DNA of 64,000 nt from Pseudoxanthomonas sp. z9 (GTDB lineage: Bacteria; Pseudomonadota; Gammaproteobacteria; Xanthomonadales; Xanthomonadaceae). Shown here one piece after another: positions 8,716 to 17,803 of this stretch (its first letter is position 1; every line of letters begins with the position of its first letter). Location of the stretch: positions 186,001-250,000 of the forward strand of contig NZ_VFID01000012.1 of the NCBI RefSeq assembly GCF_006542425.1, read 5' to 3'. The position numbers and the translations under genes were made by a program. The notes beneath the pieces were generated by a model. It was not told where the DNA came from. It was given only the letters and a program-made list of their open reading frames with translations, and ran no database searches.

Positions 8716-9662
8716 CCGCAACACCCAGGCACATCCTCGTCGCCGGCTCGGCGAATCTCGATTTCGTCGTCCGCGCCGCGCACGTGCCGGCCCCGGGCGA
8801 GACCGTGCTGGGGCGCGATTTCGCCACTTTCCCGGGCGGCAAGGGCGCGAACCAGGCGGTGGCGGCGGCGCGCGCCGGCGGCGCGTCCACCCGCATGCTG
8901 CTGGGGCTGGGCGAGGATGCATTCGCCGCCACCATCGAGGATTCCTTGCGCGGTGCCGGTGTGGATCCGGTGATCGTGCGGTCCCGCAAGCTGCCCACCG
9001 GCACCGCCTTCATCTGCCTGTCCGACGACGCGGAGAACGCAATCACCGTCGCGCCCGGCGCCAACAACGTGCTGCGCGCCAGCGATCTGCCGCCACTGGC
9101 CGCGGTGTCGCACCTGCTGCTGCAGCTGGAAACACCGATCGAAACCGTCACCGCCTATGCCGCCACCGCGCGCCACGCGGGAGTCACGGTGGTGCTCAAC
9201 GCCGCACCCGCGCGGTCGCTGCCCGATGCGCTGTTGCGCGCGGTCGACGTGCTGATCGTCAACGAGGGTGAACTCGAAGCACTGGCGGGATCCGCCGGCG
9301 GCATCGCCGATCGCATGGCCCGCCTGGCCGTGCCCTGCGTGGTGGTCACGCTGGGTGCGCGCGGCTGCATCGCGCGCAGCGTCGAGGGCCTGTTCCTGCA
9401 ACCGGCGTTCCGCGTGGATGCCGTTGATACCACCGCCGCGGGCGATACCTTCTGTGGCGCGCTGGCCGCGCGGCTGGCGCAGGGCGACGCCCTGGCCGAT
9501 GCATTACGCTACGCCTGTGCGGCGTCGGCGCTGGCCTGCACGCGCCTGGGCGCGCAGGCCTCGGTGCCCGCGCGCGAGGTGGTCGAAGCCTTCCTGCGTG
9601 ACGCGCCGGCCACCACCGCACAGGCGCGCGAGGCATTGGCCGCGCAGTTCGGCCTGACCTGA
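8712..9662 (+). CDS. rbsK: Ribokinase
   Basis: A 316-residue PfkB kinase that most likely phosphorylates D-ribose (or a close furanose) at O5. The N-terminal SANLDFVVRAAHVPAPGETV, the GGKGANQAVAAARAGG substrate-binding signature and DTTAAGDTFCGAL, with the catalytic Asp near residue 245, are typical of RbsK. It overlaps the serine hydrolase by four bases (ATGA) and is followed after 26 bases by the glycosidase-like/SUMF1 fusion, so it is part of the same operon. Its place beside a GH127-like gene fits a pathway releasing a pentofuranose. The family fit is strong, but the true sugar could be another pentose or a sugar alcohol. Confidence 0.85.
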   Translation: MTATPRHILVAGSANLDFVVRAAHVPAPGETVLGRDFATFPGGKGANQAVAAARAGGASTRMLLGLGEDAFAATIEDSLRGAGVDPVIVRSRKLPTGTAFICLSDDAENAITVAPGANNVLRASDLPPLAAVSHLLLQLETPIETVTAYAATARHAGVTVVLNAAPARSLPDALLRAVDVLIVNEGELEALAGSAGGIADRMARLAVPCVVVTLGARGCIARSVEGLFLQPAFRVDAVDTTAAGDTFCGALAARLAQGDALADALRYACAASALACTRLGAQASVPAREVVEAFLRDAPATTAQAREALAAQFGLT

Positions 9663-9688
9663 ATCCCCCTCCCTGAAAGAACCACGCC

Positions 9689-11878
9689 ATGAACGCCGCA
9701 CCGGATCCGTTCCCTCCCGCCCACGACGACGATGACGCGCCGCGCCACGTGCCGAAGACCGAATACAAGTTCTCGCACGTCACGACCCAGCGCTACCTGC
9801 CGACGCCGGGCAAGGCGCCGGGTTGGCCATTCGCCGAGATCGGCCATTGGAAGATCGACGTCAACGCCACGTCGGCCGACTGGATCGCCGAACTGCGCGA
9901 CTGGCGCCGCGAGCATCTGACCCGCATCGGCTACGACGACGCCAACTACCGACGCCCCGATCTGCAATGGGCGCAGCGCAACTTCGTGCATGCGCAGATG
10001 ATGGTGGAGGATCGCTATTTCTACGATCCGGTGGCCGGCCGTTATACGGTGGATCGCTACCTGGACGATCTGGAGCAGCGATTTGGCGGACTGGACAGCG
10101 TGCTGCTGTGGTACGTCTATCCGAACATCGGCATCGACGATCGCAACCAGTTCGACATGGCCGCGGATCTGCCCGGCGGCCTGGCCGGCCTGAAAAGCGC
10201 GGTCGATGATTTCCATCGCCGTGGCGTCAAGGTGTTCCTGCCGACCATGCCCTGGGACAACGGCACCCGCGCGCAGGGCGAGGCGGACTGGCAGGCCATC
10301 GCGCGGCTGGTGAAGGAAGTCGGCGCCGACGGCATCAACGGCGACACCTACAACGGCGTGCCGCGCGCGTTCTTCGATGCCTGCGATGCGCTCGGCCAGC
10401 CGGTGGTGGTGCAGCCGGAATCCACGATCAGCGCCGAGGAACACCTGATCTGGAACGTGCAGAGCTGGGGCAAGAAGGCGCCGAACGAGGTCATTCCGCC
10501 GGTCGCCAAGTTCAAGTGGCTGGAACCGCGCCACATGATCAACTACGAGAATCGCTGGGGCCGTGATCGCAACCACGATCTCCAGTACATCTTCTTCAAC
10601 GGTATTGGTTACAACGCCTGGGAGAACATCTGGGGCCTGTGGAACCAGTTCACCCCGCGCGACGCCGAATCGCTGCGCCGCATCGCCACCCTCGAGCGCC
10701 GCTTCGCCCCGCTGATGGTCAGCCGCGACTGGACGCCTTACTACCCGACCTTGCAGGCGGGTGTGTTCGCCAGCCGTTTCCCCGGCGAGGGCCAGGTGCT
10801 GTGGACGCTGGTCAATCGCAACGAGTACGACGTGGAAGGCGAACAGCTGGCATTGCCGCACCAGCCGGGTCGCCAGTACTTCGATGCCTGGCACGGCGTG
10901 GAGCTGCAACCGCTGATCACGGGTGACCAGGCGGTGCTGGAGATGAACCTGGAAGGCCGCGGGTTTGGTGCGGTGCTGGCGTTGGACGAGGGCGTCCAGA
11001 TCGAAGGCTTGGCTGCGTTCCTGTCGCTGATGGCGGATCTGGCGCGGGTGCCGCTGCGCACGCTGTCCAACCGCTGGCATGCCATTCCGCAGCAGATAAC
11101 GCCGATCACGCCGACCGACGTGCGCGTACAGGCGCCGGAAGGCATGGTGACCGTGCCGGCCGGGGAGTTCGTGTTCGTGGTCGGCGGCGTGGAGATCGAG
11201 GGCCAGACCTGGGAAGGGCTGGACGTGCAATATCCGTGGGAGGGCAGCGCCCGGCGCCACCATCGCCGTCGCATGGCGATGAAGGCGTTCCACATCGATC
11301 GCCATCCCGTCACCAATGCCCAGTTCAAACGGTTCCTGGAGGCCAGCGGCTACGCGCCGCGCGACGCGCACAATTTCCTGCGCGACTGGCAGGACGGCGC
11401 ACCGCGCCCGGGTTGGGAAAACAAGCCGGTCACCTGGGTCTCGCTGGAGGACGCGCGCGCCTACGCCGCATGGACGGGCAAGCGCCTGCCGCGTGAATGG
11501 GAATGGCAATACGCCGCGCAGGGCACCGACGGGCGGCTGTATCCGTGGGGCAACGACTGGCGCGCCGATGCGGTGCCGCCGGTGAATCGCGGGCGCCGCC
11601 TGCTTCCGCCGGCCGACGTCGGCGCGTATCCGCAGGGCGCGAGCCCGTTCGGTGTGGAGGATCTGGTCGGCAACGTGTGGCAGTGGACCGACGAGTACGC
11701 CGACGAGCACACCCGCGCGGCGATCCTGCGCGGCGGCAGCGCCTATCAGCCGCAGACTTCGCACTGGTATTTCCCGCAGGCATACCGGCTGGATCAGCAC
11801 GGCAAGTACCTGCTGATGGCGCCGAGCAAGGATCGTTCCGGCATGCTCGGTTTCCGCTGCGTGGTGGACGCGGAGTAG
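9689..11878 (+). CDS. Glycosidase-like TIM-barrel domain fused to FGE/SUMF1-like domain
   Basis: A 729-residue cytoplasmic protein without signal peptide. Residues 50-320 look like a TIM barrel of a glycoside hydrolase clan: SVLLWYVYPNIGIDDRNQFD, RRGVKVFLPTMPWDNG and GADGINGDTYNG fit beta-strand ends with acidic residues. Residues 370-470 resemble the beta-sandwich of such enzymes. Residues 486-729 are an FGE-sulfatase (SUMF1) domain: HPVTNAQFKRFLEASGY, WVSLEDARAYAAWTGKRLP, NVWQWTDEY and a final GFRCVV. The cysteine pair used by true formylglycine-generating enzymes is not evident, and no sulfatase gene lies nearby, so this domain may bind ligand instead. It is four bases from the DUF1680 gene. 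The architecture is clear, the activity unknown. Confidence 0.7.
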   Translation: MNAAPDPFPPAHDDDDAPRHVPKTEYKFSHVTTQRYLPTPGKAPGWPFAEIGHWKIDVNATSADWIAELRDWRREHLTRIGYDDANYRRPDLQWAQRNFVHAQMMVEDRYFYDPVAGRYTVDRYLDDLEQRFGGLDSVLLWYVYPNIGIDDRNQFDMAADLPGGLAGLKSAVDDFHRRGVKVFLPTMPWDNGTRAQGEADWQAIARLVKEVGADGINGDTYNGVPRAFFDACDALGQPVVVQPESTISAEEHLIWNVQSWGKKAPNEVIPPVAKFKWLEPRHMINYENRWGRDRNHDLQYIFFNGIGYNAWENIWGLWNQFTPRDAESLRRIATLERRFAPLMVSRDWTPYYPTLQAGVFASRFPGEGQVLWTLVNRNEYDVEGEQLALPHQPGRQYFDAWHGVELQPLITGDQAVLEMNLEGRGFGAVLALDEGVQIEGLAAFLSLMADLARVPLRTLSNRWHAIPQQITPITPTDVRVQAPEGMVTVPAGEFVFVVGGVEIEGQTWEGLDVQYPWEGSARRHHRRRMAMKAFHIDRHPVTNAQFKRFLEASGYAPRDAHNFLRDWQDGAPRPGWENKPVTWVSLEDARAYAAWTGKRLPREWEWQYAAQGTDGRLYPWGNDWRADAVPPVNRGRRLLPPADVGAYPQGASPFGVEDLVGNVWQWTDEYADEHTRAAILRGGSAYQPQTSHWYFPQAYRLDQHGKYLLMAPSKDRSGMLGFRCVVDAE

Positions 11879-11881
11879 GGC

Positions 11882-13801
11882 ATGGCGGTGAATGCACAGG
11901 CCCCGCAGGGCGACCGCTTCGTCCCCGCGCCCGCTGGCGCGGTGGTGCTGGAAGGCGTGCTCGGCGAGGCCATCGAGGCCAGCCGGCGAGGTCGCCTGAG
12001 CCACTTCATCACCGGCGCGGACAGCCCGGCGATCGCGATCTTCCATCCCGAGCACACCCGCGGGAATCTGGAAGGCGACTGGTACGGCGAACACGCCGGC
12101 AAGTGGCTGTACGCTGCCGCCCGCGCGGTGGCGCGCAGCGGTGATGCCGATCTGCGCGGCAACCTGCGCGCGGTGGCCGACTACCTGCTGTCCCGCCAGG
12201 CCGACGACGGCTACCTGGGCAACTACGCACCCGAGCGCCGCTTCATGCGTCCGCAGCCGCCCAAGCCGGTCAGCTGGGATGGCGCGCCGGCCTGGCGGAC
12301 CTGGGACATCTGGACCCACAGCTATCTGATCCTCGGCCTGATCGAAACCTGGCGCGCGCTGGGCGACGAGCGCTACCTGGCCGCCGCGCAACGCATCGGC
12401 GATCTGTGCTGGCGCACGCTGGGCGAAGGCGGCATCGACATCACCTCGCTCGGTAACCACTTCGGCATGTCGGCCACGGTGCTGATGGATCCGGCGGTGG
12501 AACTGCATCTGGCGACCGGCGACCTGCGCTACCTGGAACTGGCCGAGCGCATCGCCGGACAGGCCGACGCCGAGCCGCGGCTGGGGCTGATCCGGCGCGC
12601 GCTGGAAGGTGCCGACGCGTCGGAAATCGCCACCGGCAAGGCCTACCAGCTGGCCTGGAACCTGGTCGGCCTGGCCAAGCTGCACCGGGCGACCGGCAAG
12701 GCGCGCTATCGCGACGCGGTCGATCACCTGTGGCGCAACATCCGCGATCACCACCTGACCCTCGGCGGCGGTCCCTGGGGCGGGGTGGCGCATCGCTCGC
12801 GCGAAGTGTTCAATCCCGCCGGCGTGTTCAGCCCGCAGGCCTATGTGGAAACCTGTTCGGTGCTGGCATGGCTGCAGCTCAATCGCGAGCTGCTGCGGAT
12901 CACCGGGCATGCGCGCCATGCCGAGGAAATCGAGCGCATCGCCTACAACGATCTGCTCGGCGCCGCCGCGCCCAACGGCGAGGACTGGTGCTACTACTCG
13001 TTCCCGAATGGCCCGCGCGTCCACACCACCTATTGGCGCTGCTGCAAGTCCAGCGGCGCGATGGCGTGGGAGGAACTGCCACCGCTGGCCTACGGCGTGG
13101 CCGAGGACGGCGCGTTGCAGGTCAATCTCTACGCGCCCGGACAGGTGCGGCTGGCTTTGCCAAAGGGTGAAGTGGGGATCGTCCAGTCGGGCGGTTACCC
13201 GTTCGCGGACGACGTGACCCTGACACTGCAACCGACACAGGCGATGCGCTTCACCCTGCGCCTGCGCGTGCCTGCCTGGACGGAAGGGGCCCGCGTGGCC
13301 GTGAACGGCGAGGTGCTGGATGCCGGAATCATGCCGGGAGAGTGGCTGGACATCAGCCGTGACTGGCAGGCGGGCGATGTCGTATCGCTGCGCCTGCCGA
13401 TGACGCCGACGCTTCATCTCCGCCGCAGCCGCAATGTGCAGGAATCGCGCGCGCCGGACGGTTCGCCGGTGCGCCAGCAGGTGCTGCGTTACGACTACGT
13501 CGGCCTGACCCGCGGACCGCTGGCGTACGCGACGGGGCTGATTGACGGATTCAAGCACGAGGAAGCGGTGCACCTGCCGGACGCGCCGTCGGCGCGATGG
13601 TTGCGTGAACTCGCCGCCGCCGATGGTGGCCCGGGCGTGGATGTGGAGATGCAACTGGAGGGCCGCGCGCCGCTGCGGTTCGCGCCGTACTACCGCGCCG
13701 GCGGCCGCGAGGATGGCGCATGGCGGTTGGGCTGGCTGTCGCTGGCGCCGGATCCCGCCGCCTGGGCGGATCCGCAGGATGGCGGCCGGGCGGTGGAGTA
13801 G
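11882..13801 (+). CDS. DUF1680 / GH127-like glycoside hydrolase (beta-L-arabinofuranosidase family)
   Basis: A 639-residue alpha/alpha-barrel protein of the DUF1680 family, whose founding enzyme is the zinc- and cysteine-dependent beta-L-arabinofuranosidase HypBA1. It has the family HAGKWLYAAARA start, WDIWTHSYLILGLIETW, GLAKLHRATG and a C-terminal beta-sandwich. Adjacent cysteines 387-388 in YWRCCKSSG match the Cys pair holding zinc and nucleophile in the family; Glu367 and Cys370 precede them and may be further ligands. There is no signal peptide, so it acts on imported oligosaccharide. Its start lies three bases after the SUMF1-fusion stop, so the two are translated together. The substrate (arabinofuranoside or another furanoside) is inferred. 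Confidence 0.82.
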   Translation: MAVNAQAPQGDRFVPAPAGAVVLEGVLGEAIEASRRGRLSHFITGADSPAIAIFHPEHTRGNLEGDWYGEHAGKWLYAAARAVARSGDADLRGNLRAVADYLLSRQADDGYLGNYAPERRFMRPQPPKPVSWDGAPAWRTWDIWTHSYLILGLIETWRALGDERYLAAAQRIGDLCWRTLGEGGIDITSLGNHFGMSATVLMDPAVELHLATGDLRYLELAERIAGQADAEPRLGLIRRALEGADASEIATGKAYQLAWNLVGLAKLHRATGKARYRDAVDHLWRNIRDHHLTLGGGPWGGVAHRSREVFNPAGVFSPQAYVETCSVLAWLQLNRELLRITGHARHAEEIERIAYNDLLGAAAPNGEDWCYYSFPNGPRVHTTYWRCCKSSGAMAWEELPPLAYGVAEDGALQVNLYAPGQVRLALPKGEVGIVQSGGYPFADDVTLTLQPTQAMRFTLRLRVPAWTEGARVAVNGEVLDAGIMPGEWLDISRDWQAGDVVSLRLPMTPTLHLRRSRNVQESRAPDGSPVRQQVLRYDYVGLTRGPLAYATGLIDGFKHEEAVHLPDAPSARWLRELAAADGGPGVDVEMQLEGRAPLRFAPYYRAGGREDGAWRLGWLSLAPDPAAWADPQDGGRAVE

Positions 13802-13833
13802 CGGAATGCGCGCGCCGGGCAAGCAAGAATTTG

Positions 13834-13847
13834 TCGCCGCTGAAAAT
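13834..13847 (+). promoter_or_regulatory. Candidate operator shared by three locus genes (site 3)
   Basis: In the 128-base gap before the CoA-transferase the bases TCGCCGCTGAAAAT, preceded by AAGCAAGAATT, partly match the strings before the CitE-like gene and the TonB receptor. It is the weakest of the three and may be chance. It would put the CoA-transferase under the same control as the rest of the locus. Confidence 0.2.
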
Positions 13848-13929
13848 ATGCGGTCCCGCTGTTTCGTCCCCGGAGCATGCGGGAGACTGGCCACGGCACG
13901 GCTGGCGGCACCCGATGGAAACTTCACGC

Positions 13930-15117
13930 ATGGATAACCCGTCTCCCTTCGGCCTGGTGCGGCGCGAGGGCCCCGCAGGACCGCTCAGCGGCGTCAAGGT
14001 ACTGGACCTGAGCGCCTACATCGCCGGTCCCTACGGCTGCACGCTGCTGGCGGACCAGGGCGCGCAGGTGATCAAGATCGAGCCGCCGGATGGCGATAAC
14101 CTGCGCAAGTATCCCTCCACGCTGGCCGCCGAGAGCCGCGCGTTCATGGGCGTGAACCGCAGCAAGATCGGCATGGTCCTGGACCTCAAGTCCGCCGAGG
14201 GACTGGCCGCGCTGTTGCGGCTGGTACGCGAGGCCGACGTGCTGGTGCACAACTTCCGGCCTTCCGTGCCGAAGCGGTTGGGCATCGACTTCGATCGCCT
14301 GACCCTGATCAATCCGCGCCTGATCTACTGCGCCGTCACCGGCTATGGCGAGCAGGGCCCGATGAAGGACAAGGCCGGCTACGACCAGGTCCTGCAGACC
14401 ATGACCGGGATGTGCGCGCTGCAGGGCAAGCGCGGTGGCGCGCCGGAGATCATCTACGGTTCGGTGGTGGACTATTACGCTGCCGCGCTGCTGGCGGCGG
14501 GCGTGTCCTCGGCGCTGTACGAGCGCGAGCGCAGCGGGCGCGGCCAGTTCGTCGGGGTGTCGCTGCTGCGCAGCGCGCTGACCATGCAGTCGGCGCGGAT
14601 GATCTGGGCCGAAGGCGAATCGCTCGATATCGGCCGCGACATGCGCTCCGGCGGTGTCACCGGCATCCATCCGGCACGCGAGGGCCACATCTACATCTCC
14701 GCCAACACGCCCAGATTCTGGAAGGCGTTGTGCGGGAAGACCGGCCTGGACGCGCTGGCGGCGGACGAACGCTACGACAGCGTGCGCAAGCGCGCCGAGC
14801 ACGCCAGTGAAATCGTGCCGCTGCTGCACGATGCGCTGGCCACCCGCACCGCGCTGGAATGGGAAGCCCTGTTCGGTGACGAGGTCCCCTGCGCGGCCGC
14901 GCGCCGGATCGAGGACATGTTCGATCATCCACAGGTGCTGGCCGAGGGTATCGTCGCCAACATCGAACATCCGGCGGTGGGCCGCTATCGCGGCGTAACC
15001 CGGCCGATAGCGTTTGGCCGCACGCCTGGCCCGGCGCCGTTCGCCGCGCCGGTGTTCAACCAGCACACCGGCGACGTGCTGGATCACTGCGTGGACGACG
15101 GCACCGCGAGGGACTGA
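13930..15117 (+). CDS. CaiB/BaiF class III CoA-transferase
   Basis: A CoA-transferase of about 395 residues that moves CoA between carboxylic acids. The N-terminus has GPLSGVKVLDLSAYIAGPYG and the block QGAQVIKIEPPDGD; Asp181 in GSVVDYYAAALLAAG is in the place of the catalytic aspartate that forms the acyl anhydride. Starts at 13930 (GGAA nine bases upstream) and 13915 are both possible. It ends the catabolic locus and is followed by a terminator-like hairpin. With the CitE-like lyase it makes two of the three steps of an itaconate-type pathway (transferase, hydratase, lyase); the hydratase is missing here. Oxalate, succinate or a sugar-derived acid are other possible substrates. Confidence 0.85.
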   Translation: MDNPSPFGLVRREGPAGPLSGVKVLDLSAYIAGPYGCTLLADQGAQVIKIEPPDGDNLRKYPSTLAAESRAFMGVNRSKIGMVLDLKSAEGLAALLRLVREADVLVHNFRPSVPKRLGIDFDRLTLINPRLIYCAVTGYGEQGPMKDKAGYDQVLQTMTGMCALQGKRGGAPEIIYGSVVDYYAAALLAAGVSSALYERERSGRGQFVGVSLLRSALTMQSARMIWAEGESLDIGRDMRSGGVTGIHPAREGHIYISANTPRFWKALCGKTGLDALAADERYDSVRKRAEHASEIVPLLHDALATRTALEWEALFGDEVPCAAARRIEDMFDHPQVLAEGIVANIEHPAVGRYRGVTRPIAFGRTPGPAPFAAPVFNQHTGDVLDHCVDDGTARD

Positions 15118-15124
15118 GCCTCCG

Positions 15125-15156
15125 AACCGGCCAATACGCCGGTTTCCCCGGTTTTT
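15125..15156 (+). terminator. Hairpin and T-run ending the catabolic locus
   Basis: AACCGGC (15125-15131) pairs with GCCGGTT (15138-15144) around a six-base loop, and a TTTTT run lies at 15152-15156. An alternative longer loop pairs AACCGG with CCGGTT directly before the T-run. It lies eight bases after the CoA-transferase stop and separates this locus from the porin-kdp unit. Confidence 0.55.
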
Positions 15157-15259
15157 ACGATGAATTTACGCGGCCAGCCGGGCCGCGAATGGAGGCTTTA
15201 CGCCTGCCGGCGGGAAGATTTCCACAGCCGCGGAGCCCTTTCCGCGTGGACATCCCGCA

Positions 15260-15955
15260 ATGCGCATTCTTCCCCTCCGCACGTCGCTTCCGGCGTGCGT
15301 GTTCCTGCTGGCATTCGCCAGCCCCGCCGTCGCCGCCACCGTCAGCGGCAACGCCGCCCTCACCACCGACTACGTCTGGCGCGGCACCAGCCAGACCCAG
15401 GGCGACCCGGCGATCCAGGCCGGTTTCAAGGCCGCCACCAGCCACGGTCTCTACGGGTCGGTGTGGGGTTCCAACGTGGAATTCGCCCCCGAAACGCATG
15501 CCTCCAGCGAATTCGATTTCGTCGTCGGCTGGGCCGGCAACCTGGCCGATGACTGGGCGCTCGACGTCAACCTCACCCACTACCGTTATCCGGCCACGAC
15601 CGTGGATCTCAACTGGTCCGAACTCAACGGCACCGTGACCTGGAAGCAGAACTATTGGGCGCAGCTCGGCTGGTCCAACGACGCCCTGGCGACGAGTCGG
15701 AACGGCACCTACGCGCAGTTGGGCGCGCGCGTTCCGCTGGGCGAACAGTGGCGGCTGGAGGGCGCGGTCGGCCATTACTGGCTGGACGACGCCTATGGCG
15801 ACAGCTACGCGCATGCGCAACTGGGCGCGGTGTGGGCCTTCAAGGCGCCGTTCGAACTGCGTGTGACCGCGCACGCCACCGACGATTCCGCCAGGCGCCT
15901 GTTTCCGGATCTGGCCGGCTCGCGCGTCGAGGCGGCCCTGCAAGCGTCCTTCTGA
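15260..15955 (+). CDS. TorF-family putative porin (Gcw_chp)
   Basis: A 231-residue outer-membrane barrel protein of the TorF/Gcw_chp (CHP02001) type. It has a signal peptide ending in AVAA, the family start SGNAALTTDYVWRGTSQTQGDPAIQAG and a terminal phenylalanine for barrel assembly. It lies 11 bases before kdpF in the same orientation and is probably co-transcribed with the potassium pump, so it may provide an outer-membrane pore for it. The ATG at 15260 has only a weak ribosome-binding site. The family call is good, the transported solute unknown. Confidence 0.75.
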   Translation: MRILPLRTSLPACVFLLAFASPAVAATVSGNAALTTDYVWRGTSQTQGDPAIQAGFKAATSHGLYGSVWGSNVEFAPETHASSEFDFVVGWAGNLADDWALDVNLTHYRYPATTVDLNWSELNGTVTWKQNYWAQLGWSNDALATSRNGTYAQLGARVPLGEQWRLEGAVGHYWLDDAYGDSYAHAQLGAVWAFKAPFELRVTAHATDDSARRLFPDLAGSRVEAALQASF

Positions 15956-15966
15956 GGAGAACTCCC

Positions 15967-16059
15967 ATGCCTGGTTGGCTGGCCCTGTTGTGTGGCATCG
16001 CGGTGATCGTGGCGGCAGGCTATCTGCTTTACGTGATCCTGCGTCCCGAAGAATTCTGA
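15967..16059 (+). CDS. kdpF: K+-transporting ATPase subunit F
   Basis: A 30-residue single-span membrane peptide beginning M-P-G-W-L and ending L-R-P-E-E-F, matching KdpF in length and composition (about 29 residues in E. coli). KdpF stabilises the KdpABC complex. A strong GAGGAGA site lies six bases before the ATG. It fits exactly between the porin and kdpA, with nine bases to the latter. Confidence 0.9.
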   Translation: MPGWLALLCGIAVIVAAGYLLYVILRPEEF

Positions 16060-16068
16060 TGCGGGTGA

Positions 16069-17793
16069 ATGACAATGACTGAAGCATTTCTTGTCTTCGC
16101 GCTCGCCATCGCGCTGGGCTGGCCGCTGGGCCGTTACCTGGCGGCGGTGATGCGCGGCGCGCCGATGCGCGGCGACCGGCTGTTCGGCTGGATCGAAAAG
16201 CCGATCTACGCGCTGCTGGGCACGCGCCCGGAGCGGGGCATGAACTGGCGCGGCTACGCCGGCGCGTTCCTGCTCAGCAACCTGATCGTCGGCCTGATTG
16301 CCTGGGTCATCTTCATGACCCAGGCCTGGCTGCCGTTCAATCCCGACGCCATCCCGAACATGCGCTGGGACACCGCGCTGCACACGATGGTGTCGTTCCT
16401 GACCAACACCAACCAGCAGCACTACTCCGGCCAGGCACAGCTGTCCTATCTGTCGCAGATGACCGGCATCGTCGGCCTGCAGGTGGTGACGCCGATGATG
16501 GGCCTGGCGATGGTGGTGGCGACGTTGCGCGCGCTGTTCGGCGGCCGTGGCGGCGCCAACACCGCGCAGGAAGGCGGAACCGGAGAGGCGAGCGACCGGG
16601 TGGACGTGGGCAACTACTGGGCCGACGTGGTGCGTTCGACGGTCCGCTTCATGCTGCCGCTGTGCCTGGCGTGGACGCTGCTGCTCACCAGCCAGGGCGT
16701 ACCTTCCACGCTCGCCGCCGGTCCGGTGGCGACACCGGTGGACAGCAGTGCCGGCATGGGCGAACAGAAAATCCCGCTGGGCCCGGTCGCGGCGATGGTC
16801 GCGGCCAAGCAGCTGGGCTCCAACGGCGGTGGCTGGTATGGCCCGAACAGCTCGGTGCCGCTGGAGAATCCGACCCCGCTGTCCAACCTGCTGGAGACCC
16901 TGGGCATCCTGCTGATCCCGGTGTCGGTGGTGTTCATGGTCGGCGCGTTCACCGGCCGGCGGAAGTTCACCGCGCTGGTGTTCGGCAGCATGATGCTGAT
17001 GTCGGTCGTCTCCACCGGCGCGGCGATTTGGTCCGAGGCGCATTCGGCGACGGCTGCCGATCCTGCGCTGATGGAAGGCAAGGAAGTACGCATCGGCGCC
17101 GACGCGTCCGCGCTGTGGGCGGCGGTGACCACCCAGGTCAACAACGGTTCGGTCAACGCCATGCACGACTCGCTGGCGCCGATGACCGGGCTGGTCGCGC
17201 TGGTCAACATGCTGGTCAACGCGATCTGGGGCGGCGTGGGCTGCGGCCTGCAGCAGTTCATCGTGTACCTGCTGCTGAGCGTATTCCTGGCCGGCCTGAT
17301 GACCGGGCGCACGCCGGAACTGTTCGGCCGCAAGATCGAGGCCGGCGAAGTCCGCCTGCTGGCGTTGCTGATCCTGCTGCAGCCGCTGGTGGTGCTGGGA
17401 CTGACCGCGATCACGCTGGCCGTCCCGTCGATCACCGGCAATTCCAATCCAGGATTCCATGGCATCAGCCAGGTTTTCTACGAATACACCTCCGCCTTCG
17501 CCAACAACGGCTCCGGTTTCGAGGGGCTGGGCGACGCCACCTATTGGTGGAACCTGAGCTGCGTGGTGGCGCTGGCGCTGGGACGCTTCCCCGCGCTGAT
17601 CATCCCGCTGGTGGTCGCCGCGCGCATGGCCGGCAGGCGCCACGCCACCGAATCGGCCGGCACCCTGCATATCGAAACGCCTACCTTCGCGCTGACCCTG
17701 GTGGCCGTGGTGGTGATCCTCACAGTATTGCAGTTCACGCCTGCGCTGGTGCTGGGACCGATCGCCGATCACCTGTCGCTGGCCGCGCACTGA
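16069..17793 (+). CDS. kdpA: K+-transporting ATPase subunit A (potassium channel subunit)
   Basis: A 574-residue polytopic inner-membrane protein that binds and translocates K+ in the KdpFABC pump. The four selectivity-filter segments are visible: [23 protein letters not shown], the [11 protein letters not shown] region and [10 protein letters not shown]. The length fits the family (E. coli 557). ATG 16069 is followed by a second in-frame ATG at 16075; the first is kept because it sits behind GGGTGA. Spacing to kdpB is 10 bases, so the genes form one operon, presumably induced by KdpDE at low K+ or salt stress. Confidence 0.95.
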   Translation: MTMTEAFLVFALAIALGWPLGRYLAAVMRGAPMRGDRLFGWIEKPIYALLGTRPERGMNWRGYAGAFLLSNLIVGLIAWVIFMTQAWLPFNPDAIPNMRWDTALHTMVSFLTNTNQQHYSGQAQLSYLSQMTGIVGLQVVTPMMGLAMVVATLRALFGGRGGANTAQEGGTGEASDRVDVGNYWADVVRSTVRFMLPLCLAWTLLLTSQGVPSTLAAGPVATPVDSSAGMGEQKIPLGPVAAMVAAKQLGSNGGGWYGPNSSVPLENPTPLSNLLETLGILLIPVSVVFMVGAFTGRRKFTALVFGSMMLMSVVSTGAAIWSEAHSATAADPALMEGKEVRIGADASALWAAVTTQVNNGSVNAMHDSLAPMTGLVALVNMLVNAIWGGVGCGLQQFIVYLLLSVFLAGLMTGRTPELFGRKIEAGEVRLLALLILLQPLVVLGLTAITLAVPSITGNSNPGFHGISQVFYEYTSAFANNGSGFEGLGDATYWWNLSCVVALALGRFPALIIPLVVAARMAGRRHATESAGTLHIETPTFALTLVAVVVILTVLQFTPALVLGPIADHLSLAAH

Positions 17794-17803
17794 GAACACT
17801 TCC

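Noticed and set aside
9509..13927. Antisense frame of 1472 codons
   Set aside because: It runs opposite to ribokinase, SUMF1 fusion and DUF1680 genes and has no recognisable family. Long open antisense frames are expected at this GC content.
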